DNA of 19,746 nt from an uncultured Prevotella sp. (GCA_900553285.1 USCX01000015.1:1-19746), one strand, 5' to 3'; counted from the stretch's first letter, positions 1-7,705 are shown. The notes: generated by a model not told the origin, from the letters alone. Numbers and translations: made by a program.

Positions 1-49
1 GCGGAAAGAGTGGGTCGCGTTTCCGTTTGGCTCAGTCATGCTCCGGTAT

Positions 50-94
50 GAAATAAAAATGAGCGTACAAAGGCCGGAGATCCTTTGTACGCTC
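50..94 (-). terminator. Rho-independent terminator of the large lipoprotein gene
   Basis: A perfect 13-bp inverted repeat (61-73 and 82-94, arm GAGCGTACAAAGG) has an 8-base loop. Read on the minus strand it is followed by ATTTTTATTTC (60 down to 50). It lies about 60 bp past the stop codon of the lipoprotein gene, so it should end that transcript. On the plus strand the hairpin is followed by an A-run, not a T-run, so termination works only leftward. Positions 1-49 hold nothing I can identify. Confidence 0.88.
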
Positions 95-152
95 TCAAAA
101 AAAGAAGTGGCGCGCCGTCTCGCACGACGACCCGCCCTTCTGAGAGAGGAAA

Positions 153-3119
153 TTAATTTTGCACGATGATTGTGATGATGCTCGTGTTATCGTTGTAGTT
201 GTCGATAGCACCCCAGCGAGAGGCTGCTTTGACGCGTACTTTGATTTCAAGCGGCTGAACAAGTGCCCATGTCTTACCTTCCTCCGTGAAGTTAAGCGTA
301 CCGTTCGCACTGTTGATGGTGACGTACTTGCTGTCGCTGGCGTTGACGAGTTCGTAAGTCGGTTTCGTCAGACCCCACGAAGTGAACGGATCTGTCTGTG
401 TGGCGTAGTGGTACGTAGCGCTGGTTGTGTTGTTGCCATACTGTGCCACGCCGTCTTTCCACATTGTATAACCCCACATGTCTTTCCATATGAATCCGTC
501 GGAAATCTTGACATTCTTTTCGTTGCGGTCACGTACGTAGATTTCTGTCTTACCTGCTTCCCACGAACCGCTGAAACCTTCAACGACGATGTCTGCGGCA
601 TATTTGTGCTCGCTGTGTGTGCCCCACTTGATTTCCGTAGCCATGGAGAGGGCTCCGTTCTGATATTGGGATTTATCAATCGTGAGCGTGTGTCCGCTGA
701 CCGAAGTACCCGTAGGAGTAGCGATTTTCCAGTTCCCGTCGACTGAACCGCCTGCAGTTTCGATAGCATGTTTGTCGTCCGTGTATCCCAGGAATGCGCT
801 TTCGAGATTCATCGAGAAGTCGATTCCCGTGATCTGTCCTGCGTCGTTGAGCGTGGTCTTCGGCTGGAAGATGACGTGGCCGCCATTTTCCGGCAAAACC
901 CAGAAGTGTTCGTCTACGTGCAGCGTGTTGCTCGGATAAGTCATCGGCGCGTTGACGTTACATGTGATGACATACTTGCGCTGAGCGCCTGTGCTTGTGC
1001 TGCCGTACTGTACGGTCAGAGTCGTCGAGAAGCTCTTGTCGATAGCCGTCTGCTTCGGAATGACGAAATAGATCTTCTTGTTCTCCTTGTCTACTTCCAG
1101 ATAGCCGGCCTGGCTATTGTCTGCCTCCATTTCGTAGGTGAAGAACTGCTCGTCGCCCATCATGCCCTCTTGTTTGAAGATGCGGATGTAAGCGGCGTCG
1201 CTCAGTTCGAACTTCTGTTCGTCTTTACTCCATTTCAGGCCGGTGAAGTTCTTGAAGTCAGAAGCGTTGAGAGTCAGCGTTTCGCTCAGTTCAACGTCGG
1301 TGACCTCAATTTGTTTGTAGGTCGTTGTGAACGTGCGGATACCGCTTACAGACGTGTTGGCTTCTGCCGTCACCGTGCGGCCGATGATGGCTACCGAACC
1401 TTTGGCGTTTTCGTCGATGCCGAGTACGCCGTCGTTTTGGCCGATGACGAAAGTCGATTCGTGGCTCTTTCGGGCAAAGTCATAGGTCGTAACGAAGGGT
1501 TCTGTGCCGAAAATGGTCGTCAGTTCTTGACCTCCGGCCAGTGCGTTGCCCTTCTCGTCGTAACCGTAGTACTTACGTCCGGCAAGGTAATTCACCGTCT
1601 GTTCGCCTTTGAAGTTCAGGCTGCCGCTGTTCATGTTGTCGCAGTATGTCTTGATATCTGCGGCGTCGAGCAGTGCGTGCTGTACGCCGAAATAGTTGGT
1701 CGTCAGGTTGGAGTATTTGTCTGCTTCGTTTGTGGCCTTTGGCGTCACTTTCAGGCATACGGCATACACGTCGCCTGCCGGGATGTCCGTGTCCACGTCC
1801 ATCGTCACGATACCCGTCTTCGGGTCGCCGACGATATTGCTCGGGGTGAGGAATGTGGAGGCCGCGCGGTTCATCTTGAAACCGTCGAATTTCACGTCGT
1901 ATTTGTCTGCGAAATTCTCAGCGTATTTGGCGGGCGACACGCGGAACTGTACTTTCGTCGTCTTGTTCTGTGCGGCGTTTTGCCAGGCATTATCGCGGTT
2001 TTTCACGCGGAGCTGGTAGAACATGGTCTGGCCGTAGCTGGCGTCAGCGTTCGGCACGTAAACCACGCTTTGGATCATGTTTTTCAGCAGGCCGAGGTCT
2101 TTGAGCGTATCGTCGAGCGCGCTGAACTTGCTGTCGACGGCTTCTTTGTCGTAATAGTTGGCTTGAAGACCTTCGAGCGTGACATACTTGCTCAAATCGG
2201 CTTTCAGCGTGGCGATGTCAGAGAGGGCCGCAGCCAGCTGTGTGTGGTCGGCGTTCGCTTGTGTGACAAGCGCTTCGAGCGTCTGGGCTTTATAGTCTTC
2301 GAGGGCTTGCAGGCGGCTTGTGATGTCCTGGATGGTTCCGGCCGTCGTGCTGCTGCCCATGATTTCGTCGATACGGGCTGAAAGCTCATCCATCTTCTCG
2401 TCGATGCCTTCGAGGCGCGTGTCGATCGACTGGAATTTGCCCACGTGTTCGAGGTTGGCCTCTTGGAGGTCGCTGATGTCGTTTTTCAGCGTTTCGAGTT
2501 CGGTCAGCTTGCTCTGGATTTCGGCGATGGCTTTGCCGTTGTTTTCAGCCATGTCCTTCACCGTGTTGAATTCAGTCAGCCGGTCTGCAAGCGTCTTGTT
2601 GATGGCGCTGATGCTTTCCTGCAATTCGTTCACTTTGGAGGCGTCGGCCTTATTTTCGAGGGCTTTGGCCAGTTCGTCTTTGGCCTTGCTCAGGTCCTCT
2701 TGCAGCGTACCGATTTCTTCCTGCAAGTCGGTCAGTTTCTGGTTCAAGGAGCCTTCTGTCTCGTTGACTTTGGTGATAAGGTCATCGATGCGGCCCGAGA
2801 GGTCTGCCACTGTCGAAGCGTCGGCTTTCCCGTTGGCCAGCGTGGTCAGTTCGCCGACGAGCTTCTGCAGCTCAACGACGTCGGCGTTGTCTGCCTTACC
2901 GTTGATTGCGGTCTCCATTTCCCCTTGCAGAGTTTCGATGGCGCTGTTGATAGCCGCTGTCATGTCTGCCGTCGAGATATGTGGCAGCTCCTTCACCTGG
3001 TCGATTTGTTGCTGCAACGAAGTGATGTCGTCGTCATAGTCGGAGCAACCCGTGAGGACGGGGGCTGCAACTGCGGTCAGCGCGCAGAAGACAGCCACTC
3101 TAATAAACCTTTTTCTCAT
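153..3119 (-). CDS. Large coiled-coil surface lipoprotein, putative phase-variable
   Basis: This 988-residue protein starts with a lipoprotein signal peptide (MRKRFIRVAVFCALTAVAAP) and a VLTGC lipobox with the lipid cysteine at residue 25. The next residues, SDYDDD, resemble the acidic export signal that sends Bacteroidetes lipoproteins to the outer surface. Residues about 31-340 are heptad-rich coiled coil with repeated phrases such as GKADAS, NKADAS and ADLSGRIDDL. Residues about 360-988 look beta-rich and lack cysteines or enzyme motifs that I know. The start at 3119 was chosen because it places the signal peptide at the N-terminus. The frame stays open up to an ATG at 3287, but that extension would bury the signal. 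The overall design resembles Bacteroidales lipoproteins annotated as having a PL29-lyase-like N-terminal region; I see no proof of lyase activity. Upstream lies a probable invertible promoter facing away, so the gene is probably silent in this orientation. A surface adhesin or binding role is inference. Confidence 0.9.
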   Translation of the reverse strand: MRKRFIRVAVFCALTAVAAPVLTGCSDYDDDITSLQQQIDQVKELPHISTADMTAAINSAIETLQGEMETAINGKADNADVVELQKLVGELTTLANGKADASTVADLSGRIDDLITKVNETEGSLNQKLTDLQEEIGTLQEDLSKAKDELAKALENKADASKVNELQESISAINKTLADRLTEFNTVKDMAENNGKAIAEIQSKLTELETLKNDISDLQEANLEHVGKFQSIDTRLEGIDEKMDELSARIDEIMGSSTTAGTIQDITSRLQALEDYKAQTLEALVTQANADHTQLAAALSDIATLKADLSKYVTLEGLQANYYDKEAVDSKFSALDDTLKDLGLLKNMIQSVVYVPNADASYGQTMFYQLRVKNRDNAWQNAAQNKTTKVQFRVSPAKYAENFADKYDVKFDGFKMNRAASTFLTPSNIVGDPKTGIVTMDVDTDIPAGDVYAVCLKVTPKATNEADKYSNLTTNYFGVQHALLDAADIKTYCDNMNSGSLNFKGEQTVNYLAGRKYYGYDEKGNALAGGQELTTIFGTEPFVTTYDFARKSHESTFVIGQNDGVLGIDENAKGSVAIIGRTVTAEANTSVSGIRTFTTTYKQIEVTDVELSETLTLNASDFKNFTGLKWSKDEQKFELSDAAYIRIFKQEGMMGDEQFFTYEMEADNSQAGYLEVDKENKKIYFVIPKQTAIDKSFSTTLTVQYGSTSTGAQRKYVITCNVNAPMTYPSNTLHVDEHFWVLPENGGHVIFQPKTTLNDAGQITGIDFSMNLESAFLGYTDDKHAIETAGGSVDGNWKIATPTGTSVSGHTLTIDKSQYQNGALSMATEIKWGTHSEHKYAADIVVEGFSGSWEAGKTEIYVRDRNEKNVKISDGFIWKDMWGYTMWKDGVAQYGNNTTSATYHYATQTDPFTSWGLTKPTYELVNASDSKYVTINSANGTLNFTEEGKTWALVQPLEIKVRVKAASRWGAIDNYNDNTSIITIIVQN

Positions 3120-3283
3120 AATGAAATAGAATTTAGTGATTTTGGGTGTTGATGTTTCTTCTTCTTTCAGTTTATCACAGTTCTCCGCATATGCGAAGAG
3201 ATGATTTAATGTCTTTTTTGTCAACGCTTTATGCCATTCTATGCAGCTCTTTGTGGCGTTAGGTTGTAGCTTCTGCCTTTTCC

Positions 3284-3308
3284 CCACTTCTTCGCAAGAA
3301 GAGGAAAA
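3284..3308 (+). repeat. Left 25-bp inverted repeat of a putative invertible element
   Basis: This sequence is the exact reverse complement of 3445-3469 (25 of 25 bases). Its core CTTCTTCGCAAGAAG has 6-bp dyad arms around a 3-bp asymmetric centre, as expected for a site-specific recombinase crossover site. It lies about 165 bp upstream of the lipoprotein start codon. The bases just outside the repeat do not match, so the homology ends sharply. Confidence 0.88.
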
Positions 3309-3406
3309 AAGGTCATAACCCTTTGTTGTTCTGAGCGTTGTGAGTGAAAAAACGTAGGGAGTTGTTGAAAAGGAGAAAAAAGAAGTTGATTTTTTTTCGT
3401 CTGAAC

Positions 3407-3437
3407 TTGCTTTATTCAGGGCAAACTTCTATCTTTG
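3407..3437 (+). promoter_or_regulatory. Bacteroidales promoter inside the invertible segment, facing right
   Basis: TATCTTTG at 3430-3437 fits the Bacteroidales -7 consensus TAnnTTTG. TTGC at 3407-3410 is a plausible -33 element with the usual 19-bp spacer. Initiation would fall near 3443, at the inner edge of the right repeat. In this orientation the only thing downstream before a terminator at 3523-3565 is about 80-120 nt of non-coding DNA. Confidence 0.78.
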
Positions 3438-3444
3438 CCCCGTG

Positions 3445-3469
3445 TTTTCCTCTTCTTGCGAAGAAGTGG
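3445..3469 (-). repeat. Right 25-bp inverted repeat of the putative invertible element
   Basis: This is the exact reverse complement of 3284-3308. Here the dyad symmetry is longer: TTTCC, one base, CTTCTT, the centre GCG, AAGAAG, one base, GGAAA (3446-3472). It therefore looks like two inward-facing recombinase half-sites of about 12 bp. It lies just downstream of the -7 box, so the RNA made in this orientation would begin with, or just before, this repeat. Confidence 0.88.
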
Positions 3470-3522
3470 AAAGATTTATAAGGTGAGAAAGCCGTCTGTT
3501 AGGCTTAGATATAGAACATAGG

Positions 3523-3565
3523 AATAGTGCGGATGCCCAAGTGCGTTCGCACTATTTTCGTTTTG
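3523..3565 (+). terminator. Terminator facing the OFF-orientation promoter
   Basis: AATAGTGCG (3523-3531) pairs perfectly with CGCACTATT (3548-3556). Wobble pairs can extend the stem inward, and TTTTCGTTTT follows. It lies about 110 bp after the rightward promoter at 3407-3437, so it would stop that transcript before it runs antisense into the transporter gene. The stretch 3566-3640 holds no convincing gene; a short open frame at 3527-3742 overlaps both hairpins and resembles no protein I know. Confidence 0.72.
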
Positions 3566-3635
3566 TGGGGCGAGGCGGACGGCGAGGGCATTTTGCTTGT
3601 GTCGGCGGGAGCCTGGCCCATGCGTCCCGACGTTG

Positions 3636-3690
3636 AAAAACGTTTAAACGCCCGCAGCGACAGAACGAATGGTCGCTGCGGGCGTTTGAA
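3636..3690 (-). terminator. Terminator of the phosphatase-transporter operon
   Basis: A perfect 16-bp inverted repeat (3646-3661, arm AAACGCCCGCAGCGAC, with 3672-3687) has a 10-base loop. On the minus strand it is followed by AAACGTTTTTC. It lies about 50 bp past the stop codon of the transporter gene and should keep leftward transcription from reaching the invertible segment and the lipoprotein, which leaves the switch in control. Confidence 0.82.
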
Positions 3691-3738
3691 TGCTCACTGC
3701 GTGCCTTCTGCGGCACGTGACGTCCCTTGTGAGTGGGG

Positions 3739-4683
3739 TTAATTTTTCATCCTCCTGTGTGCTTCATAGGCCTCCAGTTGAGCCCGGCTGCGGCTGATGG
3801 TGACGAGGTAGACGCCACCGGCGATGAGGGCAACCGAAACGACTTTGGTCAGGTTGAACTGGTCGAGCCCGAGGTGGATGGCTACGACGCAGGCCACCAC
3901 GGGCTGGACGTAGTTGTACATGCCGCCCACGGTCGGGCGCAGGTTCTTCTGGCCGACGACAATGAGTGAGTAGCTCAGGAAGGTGGCTGCCACTACGATG
4001 AAGGCCACGGAGAGCCATGTGGCCGTGTCGAACGCACTCCATTCCGTCGCCCTCAGGCTGGTGTAGGAAAAGGGCAGGGCGGTGATGAAGGCGAAGGTGA
4101 ACATCCATTTCATCAGTGTGACCATCGAATACCGGCCGACGAAGTTCTTGAACAGGACAAAGTAGCAGGCGTAACTCAATTGAGCCAGTAAGACGAAGAG
4201 GTCGCCCCATATCCCTCCTGTTCCGGCCGTGCCGGCCGTGTTTTCCGGATGGCTTCCCAGGATGAGCACGAGAGCTCCGGTGGCCCCGGCGGCAATGCCG
4301 AGCACTTTCTTTCCGGTGATGGGTTCTTTCAGGTAGAGGGCTGCCAAGGCCATGGCAAGCAAGGGCATACTCGTGGTGATGATGCTGGCGTCGACGGGTA
4401 AGGTCAGGCTTACCCCGAACATGAAACATCCTTGGTTGAAGACGATGGCCAACAGGGAGGCCAGAAAGATTTTTCCCATGTCTTTGTGGCTTACGTGTTC
4501 TGGTTTCTGGAAAAACGAGGTCACCCAGAAAAGTACCATGGCGCCGAAAAAACGCAGGTCGGTGACGACGAGCGACGTGGCCGCCCCACTGGCTATGACC
4601 GATTTGGCTACGGGCGACATCAGGCCCCATATGGCGTTGGCACAGAACATCGCGACGTGTCCTTTGCACGTAGACAGATTCAT
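3739..4683 (-). CDS. DMT-superfamily (EamA) transporter
   Basis: This 314-residue, strongly hydrophobic protein has about ten membrane segments arranged as two EamA repeats (about residues 8-140 and 157-300). Typical phrases of the drug/metabolite transporter superfamily are ANAIWGLMSPVAK near the N-terminus, LKEPITGKKVLGIAAGATG at the end of repeat one, and GGMYNYVQPVVACVVA in repeat two. Members export small metabolites such as amino acids, nucleosides or drugs across the inner membrane; the substrate cannot be read from the sequence. The start ATG at 4683 lies 23 bp after the stop of the phosphatase gene, so the two are likely one leftward operon ended by the hairpin at 3646-3687. Confidence 0.9.
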   Translation of the reverse strand: MNLSTCKGHVAMFCANAIWGLMSPVAKSVIASGAATSLVVTDLRFFGAMVLFWVTSFFQKPEHVSHKDMGKIFLASLLAIVFNQGCFMFGVSLTLPVDASIITTSMPLLAMALAALYLKEPITGKKVLGIAAGATGALVLILGSHPENTAGTAGTGGIWGDLFVLLAQLSYACYFVLFKNFVGRYSMVTLMKWMFTFAFITALPFSYTSLRATEWSAFDTATWLSVAFIVVAATFLSYSLIVVGQKNLRPTVGGMYNYVQPVVACVVAIHLGLDQFNLTKVVSVALIAGGVYLVTISRSRAQLEAYEAHRRMKN

Positions 4684-4706
4684 CGCAGAAAAGGCTCTTT
4701 ATATTA

Positions 4707-5510
4707 TTAAATGTGTGGTTCGTTGTGACAGATGGCGGCCAGCATATCGGCGTGCAGCCTGTCGGAGGATGCGGCCACGATGTTGTCGCCGTCCACGGGG
4801 CACGGCTTCCCGCTGTAATCCGACGTCCGTCCTCCCGCCTCGGCCACGAGGAGCAGTCCGGCGGCGTAATCCCATGGCTTGATGAAGCGTTCGGCCCATG
4901 CGCCGAAGCGTCCTGCGGCCACGTAAGCCAGCGAGGTGGCCGCCGAGCCGTTCATGCGCAGTCCGGCAGCCTGTCCATAGAAGTGGCGGACGATGCTTTG
5001 TCCGGTGGCGGCGTATCCGGTGGCGTTATAGGGGAGCTCGACTCCGATGAGGGTGCGTCCTAACGGTGAGCGGCTGTCCACGTGAATACGGCGGCCGTCG
5101 AGCCATGCGCCACCGCCCTTCCAGGCGTAGAAGCATTCGTCGCGGCAGGCCTCGTAGATGACACCGATTTTCATCTCGCTGTCTTCGCACAAAGCGATAG
5201 ATACGGCAAAGGGTGGCAGGTCGTGGATGAAATTGGTCGTTCCGTCGAGCGGATCGACAATCCAGCAGGCCGTTTCACCCGCATACGCCGCTGTGCCTTC
5301 CTCGGTCAGGAACCCGGCATCGGGGCGCAGCGTGCGCAGTTCGCTGACGACGAGGCGTTCGGCCTCGCGGTCTACGTAGGAAACGAAGTCGTGTGCTTGT
5401 TTCTCTTCGATGCGTTCGGCTCGGAAATGCCGCCGTTCTTTGCGCAGGTATTGTCCCGCCTGTCTGGCCACCTGGCAGACGGCGGCCGTCAGTTGTTCCC
5501 ACTCGTTCAT
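4707..5510 (-). CDS. Inositol monophosphatase family protein
   Basis: This 267-residue protein has the motifs of the Mg-dependent, Li-sensitive phosphatase family: TEEG with Glu70-Glu71, DPLDGTTNF starting at Asp86 (Asp86 and Asp89 bind metal), and KPWDYAAG with Asp214 near the C-terminus. The length is normal for SuhB/IMPase enzymes. Likely substrates are inositol-1-phosphate or related sugar phosphates. CysQ-type 3'-phosphoadenosine phosphatases share the same motifs, so the exact substrate is open. The enzyme should be cytoplasmic, as no signal peptide is present. It is the first gene of a leftward pair with the EamA transporter and has a -7 box about 45 bp upstream (5557-5564). Confidence 0.92.
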   Translation of the reverse strand: MNEWEQLTAAVCQVARQAGQYLRKERRHFRAERIEEKQAHDFVSYVDREAERLVVSELRTLRPDAGFLTEEGTAAYAGETACWIVDPLDGTTNFIHDLPPFAVSIALCEDSEMKIGVIYEACRDECFYAWKGGGAWLDGRRIHVDSRSPLGRTLIGVELPYNATGYAATGQSIVRHFYGQAAGLRMNGSAATSLAYVAAGRFGAWAERFIKPWDYAAGLLLVAEAGGRTSDYSGKPCPVDGDNIVAASSDRLHADMLAAICHNEPHI

Positions 5511-5556
5511 TTCTTTGTCTTTTTGCGGTTCTGGGCTAATTGTCCGTTTCCGCCTG

Positions 5557-5564
5557 CAAAATTA
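5557..5564 (-). promoter_or_regulatory. -7 box for the phosphatase-transporter operon
   Basis: CAAAATTA on the plus strand reads TAATTTTG on the minus strand, matching TAnnTTTG. It lies 46 bp upstream of the start codon at 5510. No good -33 TTTG is seen at the normal distance. With the box at 5711-5718 it forms a divergent promoter pair. The 150 bp between them show no other signal I recognise. Confidence 0.5.
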
Positions 5565-5710
5565 CGATAAAATCAGCCGCAGTCCGCCATCCGCCCGGAG
5601 GTGTTTTCGCGACTTTCATGGCTCCGGATGTCGTAAATCCCGTACCGGCCATCTGTAAAAAGGGGAATAAAGGCGGTAAAAACGGTATGTTCTTGTGTGT
5701 GGAAAGTGCG

Positions 5711-5718
5711 TATCTTTG
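5711..5718 (+). promoter_or_regulatory. -7 box for the TonB-dependent receptor gene
   Basis: TATCTTTG fits the Bacteroidales -7 consensus exactly. The -33 region is weak: the nearest TTG, at 5693-5695, is too close. Transcription would start near 5725, giving a leader of about 65 nt before the ATG at 5792. The leader is too short for a cobalamin riboswitch, and I see no conserved riboswitch motif in it. Confidence 0.6.
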
Positions 5719-5791
5719 CGGCGTTAGAGAAGGCCGCAGGGCGATCCTCCTGGTCTCGTTTGCGGGCCGGCTGAAAATAAAACCCATCTTC

Positions 5792-7705
5792 ATGAACAGA
5801 AACACAGTTTTATTCCTGCTCTTGACGGGCGCGGTGTCTGCTTTTGGCCAGACGCCGGCCGACCGTGATACGGCGTCAGTCCCGCCGACAGTCGATGTGA
5901 GCGAAGTGGTGGTCACGGGAACCCGCTCCGCAGCCGACGTGCGCCATCTTCCGATGACGGTAAGCACCTTGACGCGCGAACAGATCGAAGCCTCACACGA
6001 AACGTCGCTTCTACCTTTGTTGAGTGAGCAAATACCTGGGTTCTTCTCTACGGGCCGGGGAATGCTCGGCTATGGCGTGTCGGACGGCGCAGCCGGGCAG
6101 ATGTCGCTGCGGGGTGTGGGAGGCCCGGCACAGGCCGGTGTGCCCACGACGGGGCTGCTTGTCCTTGTCGACGGTCATCCGCAGTACATGGGGCTTTTCG
6201 GGCATCCTATTGCCGACGCGGCCCAGTCTCTTTTGGCCGAACGGGTTGAGGTGGTGCGCGGTCCTGCTTCCGTGCTTTACGGTTCCAATGCCATGGGCGG
6301 CGTGGTGAACATCGTGACGCGCCGGATGTCGCATGAAGGCAGTCGCACGCAGGTCAATCTGGGCGGCGGGTCTTACGGCACAGCTACGGCTGATGCCGTC
6401 AACCGGTTCCGGCGGGGCCGCTTTTCCAGTGTGTTGGGCGTGAGCTACGCCTGCACCGATGGCCACCGTCGCGATATGGCGTTCGAGCAGTTCGGCGGTT
6501 TCGCCAAGCTGAACTACGACTTCTCGGCTCACTGGCTCGCCCGGGCCGATGTTGACGTGACGCATTTCAACGCATCGAATCCCGGCCCGGTGACAGGCCC
6601 TCTTGTCGATAACGACCAGCGCATCACGCGCGGCGCCGCCTCTGTGGCCATCGAAAATCACTACGGACAGACCTCGGGCAGCCTGAGCCTCTTCTATAAT
6701 TGGGGACGTCATCGCATAGACGACGGTTACCATCCCGGCGAGGTGCCGCCCGATTATCTTTTTCACTCCCGCGACGACATGTGGGGGCTTTCCTGGTGGC
6801 AGAGTGCGTCGCTCTTTCGCGGCAACCGCCTTACGGTCGGTGTGGACTACTTCCGCTTCGGAGGCGAGTCGTGGAACGCTCTTGACGATGGCGGCCGCGA
6901 GACCCAGGTGGACCGTTCAGAGCATGAAGTGGCGGGTTACGTCGATTTCCGGCAGGAGTTAGGCCAGCGGTTGACCTTCGACGCGGGACTGCGTGTCGAC
7001 CACCACAGTCATGTCGGCACGGAGTGGGTGCCGCAGGCCGGATTGAGTGTGCGCCTGCCTCATGACGCCGATTTGAAAGTCATGGCAAGCAAAGGCTTCC
7101 GCTATCCGACCTTGCGTGAGCTCTACATGTTCCGTCCGGCAAACCCGGACTTGCGTCCCGAGCGCTTGTGGAGTTACGAACTGTCGTTTGCGCAGCGCCG
7201 GTATGGCGGACGGCTGGTTTACGGTGTCAACCTGTATTATATCAACGGCGACAACCTCATTCTGCGTGTCCCGGTCGATGGGCGGCAGCAGAACGTCAAC
7301 ACCGGCCGCATCGAGAACTGGGGTGCCGAGGGCAACGTGACCTGGCGCTGGCAGCCGGCCTGGTATGTCACGGCCAATTACAGCTGGCTTCACATGGAGC
7401 GTCCTGTCCTGGCGGCGCCCGGACACAAGCTTTTCGGGGCCGTGGGATATCATCGGGGACGCTGGCGCGCCTCGACCGGCGTGCAGTATGTGGCAGACCT
7501 TTATACGTCGGTTCCGGTGGCCGGACAGGGCGACACGCGCACTGAGCATTTCGTCTTATGGAACGCGGATGCCGCCTTTGACGCCGCGTCGTGGCTCAAT
7601 CTTTGGGTCAAGGTGGAAAACATACTCGCCCAGCGCTATGAAATCAACGCGGGTTTCCCCATGCCGAAAGCCACCTTTATGGCTGGTGTCAGGCTGAATT
7701 TCTGA
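5792..7705 (+). CDS. TonB-dependent outer-membrane receptor
   Basis: This 637-residue protein starts with a signal peptide (MNRNTVLFLLLTGAVSAFGQ). The start at 5792 places it at the N-terminus; the open frame continues upstream to 5540 but crosses the promoter. A plug domain follows (about residues 30-150), with DVSEVVVTGTR, SLRGVGG, VLVDGH and ERVEVVRGPASVLYGSNAMGG, and then a beta-barrel ending in the aromatic residue of RLNF. Length and motifs fit BtuB/CirA/FepA-type receptors for siderophores, haem, cobalamin or metal complexes. The N-terminal carboxypeptidase-like domain of SusC glycan porins is absent, and there is no SusD gene beside it. It lies 201 bp upstream of the polyferredoxin, on the same strand but with an apparent promoter between them. 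A ligand with iron or another cofactor would suit the neighbouring redox genes; this is inference. Confidence 0.9.
   Translation: MNRNTVLFLLLTGAVSAFGQTPADRDTASVPPTVDVSEVVVTGTRSAADVRHLPMTVSTLTREQIEASHETSLLPLLSEQIPGFFSTGRGMLGYGVSDGAAGQMSLRGVGGPAQAGVPTTGLLVLVDGHPQYMGLFGHPIADAAQSLLAERVEVVRGPASVLYGSNAMGGVVNIVTRRMSHEGSRTQVNLGGGSYGTATADAVNRFRRGRFSSVLGVSYACTDGHRRDMAFEQFGGFAKLNYDFSAHWLARADVDVTHFNASNPGPVTGPLVDNDQRITRGAASVAIENHYGQTSGSLSLFYNWGRHRIDDGYHPGEVPPDYLFHSRDDMWGLSWWQSASLFRGNRLTVGVDYFRFGGESWNALDDGGRETQVDRSEHEVAGYVDFRQELGQRLTFDAGLRVDHHSHVGTEWVPQAGLSVRLPHDADLKVMASKGFRYPTLRELYMFRPANPDLRPERLWSYELSFAQRRYGGRLVYGVNLYYINGDNLILRVPVDGRQQNVNTGRIENWGAEGNVTWRWQPAWYVTANYSWLHMERPVLAAPGHKLFGAVGYHRGRWRASTGVQYVADLYTSVPVAGQGDTRTEHFVLWNADAAFDAASWLNLWVKVENILAQRYEINAGFPMPKATFMAGVRLNF

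Larger units (their letters stand above)
3284..3469. other. Putative invertible promoter segment (phase-variation switch)
   Basis: Two perfect 25-bp inverted repeats enclose 136 bp of non-coding DNA. The segment contains one promoter of Bacteroidales type (TTGC, 19-bp spacer, TATCTTTG at 3430-3437) pointing right, away from the lipoprotein gene. I see no CAAAnnTA, which would be a leftward -7 box, between 3120 and 3600, so the lipoprotein seems to have no promoter in the present orientation. Flipping the segment would move the -7 box to about 3316-3323 and point it left, giving a leader of about 190 nt before the start at 3119. This is the architecture of the invertible promoters known to control Bacteroides surface polysaccharides and lipoproteins. 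No recombinase gene is present in the window, so the invertase would have to be encoded elsewhere. Confidence 0.78.
3443..3565 (+). ncRNA. Possible short RNA made in the OFF orientation
   Basis: The rightward promoter in the invertible segment and the hairpin terminator at 3523-3565 bracket about 120 nt with no supported open frame. The 5' end would carry the palindromic right repeat (CTTCTT, GCG, AAGAAG), which can fold as a small hairpin. Because the two repeats are complementary, this RNA could also pair with the left-repeat sequence of a lipoprotein transcript made by cells in the other state. It may equally be a by-product with no role. Existence is inferred from promoter and terminator only. 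Confidence 0.35.

Noticed and set aside
768..2381. Long plus-strand open frame opposite the lipoprotein gene
   Set aside because: It is the antisense shadow of the GC-rich coding strand; the translation has no recognisable domain, while the minus strand has a signal peptide and coiled coil.
3120..3287. N-terminal extension of the lipoprotein to an ATG at 3287
   Set aside because: It would put 56 polar residues before a clear lipoprotein signal peptide, and its first codon lies in the recombination repeat.
3527..3742. Plus-strand 71-codon open frame after the OFF-orientation promoter
   Set aside because: It starts inside the terminator hairpin, overlaps the second hairpin and reaches the transporter stop; its composition shows no protein family.
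5540..5791. Upstream extension of the TonB receptor frame
   Set aside because: It crosses two -7 boxes and the divergent promoter region, and the signal peptide begins at 5792.
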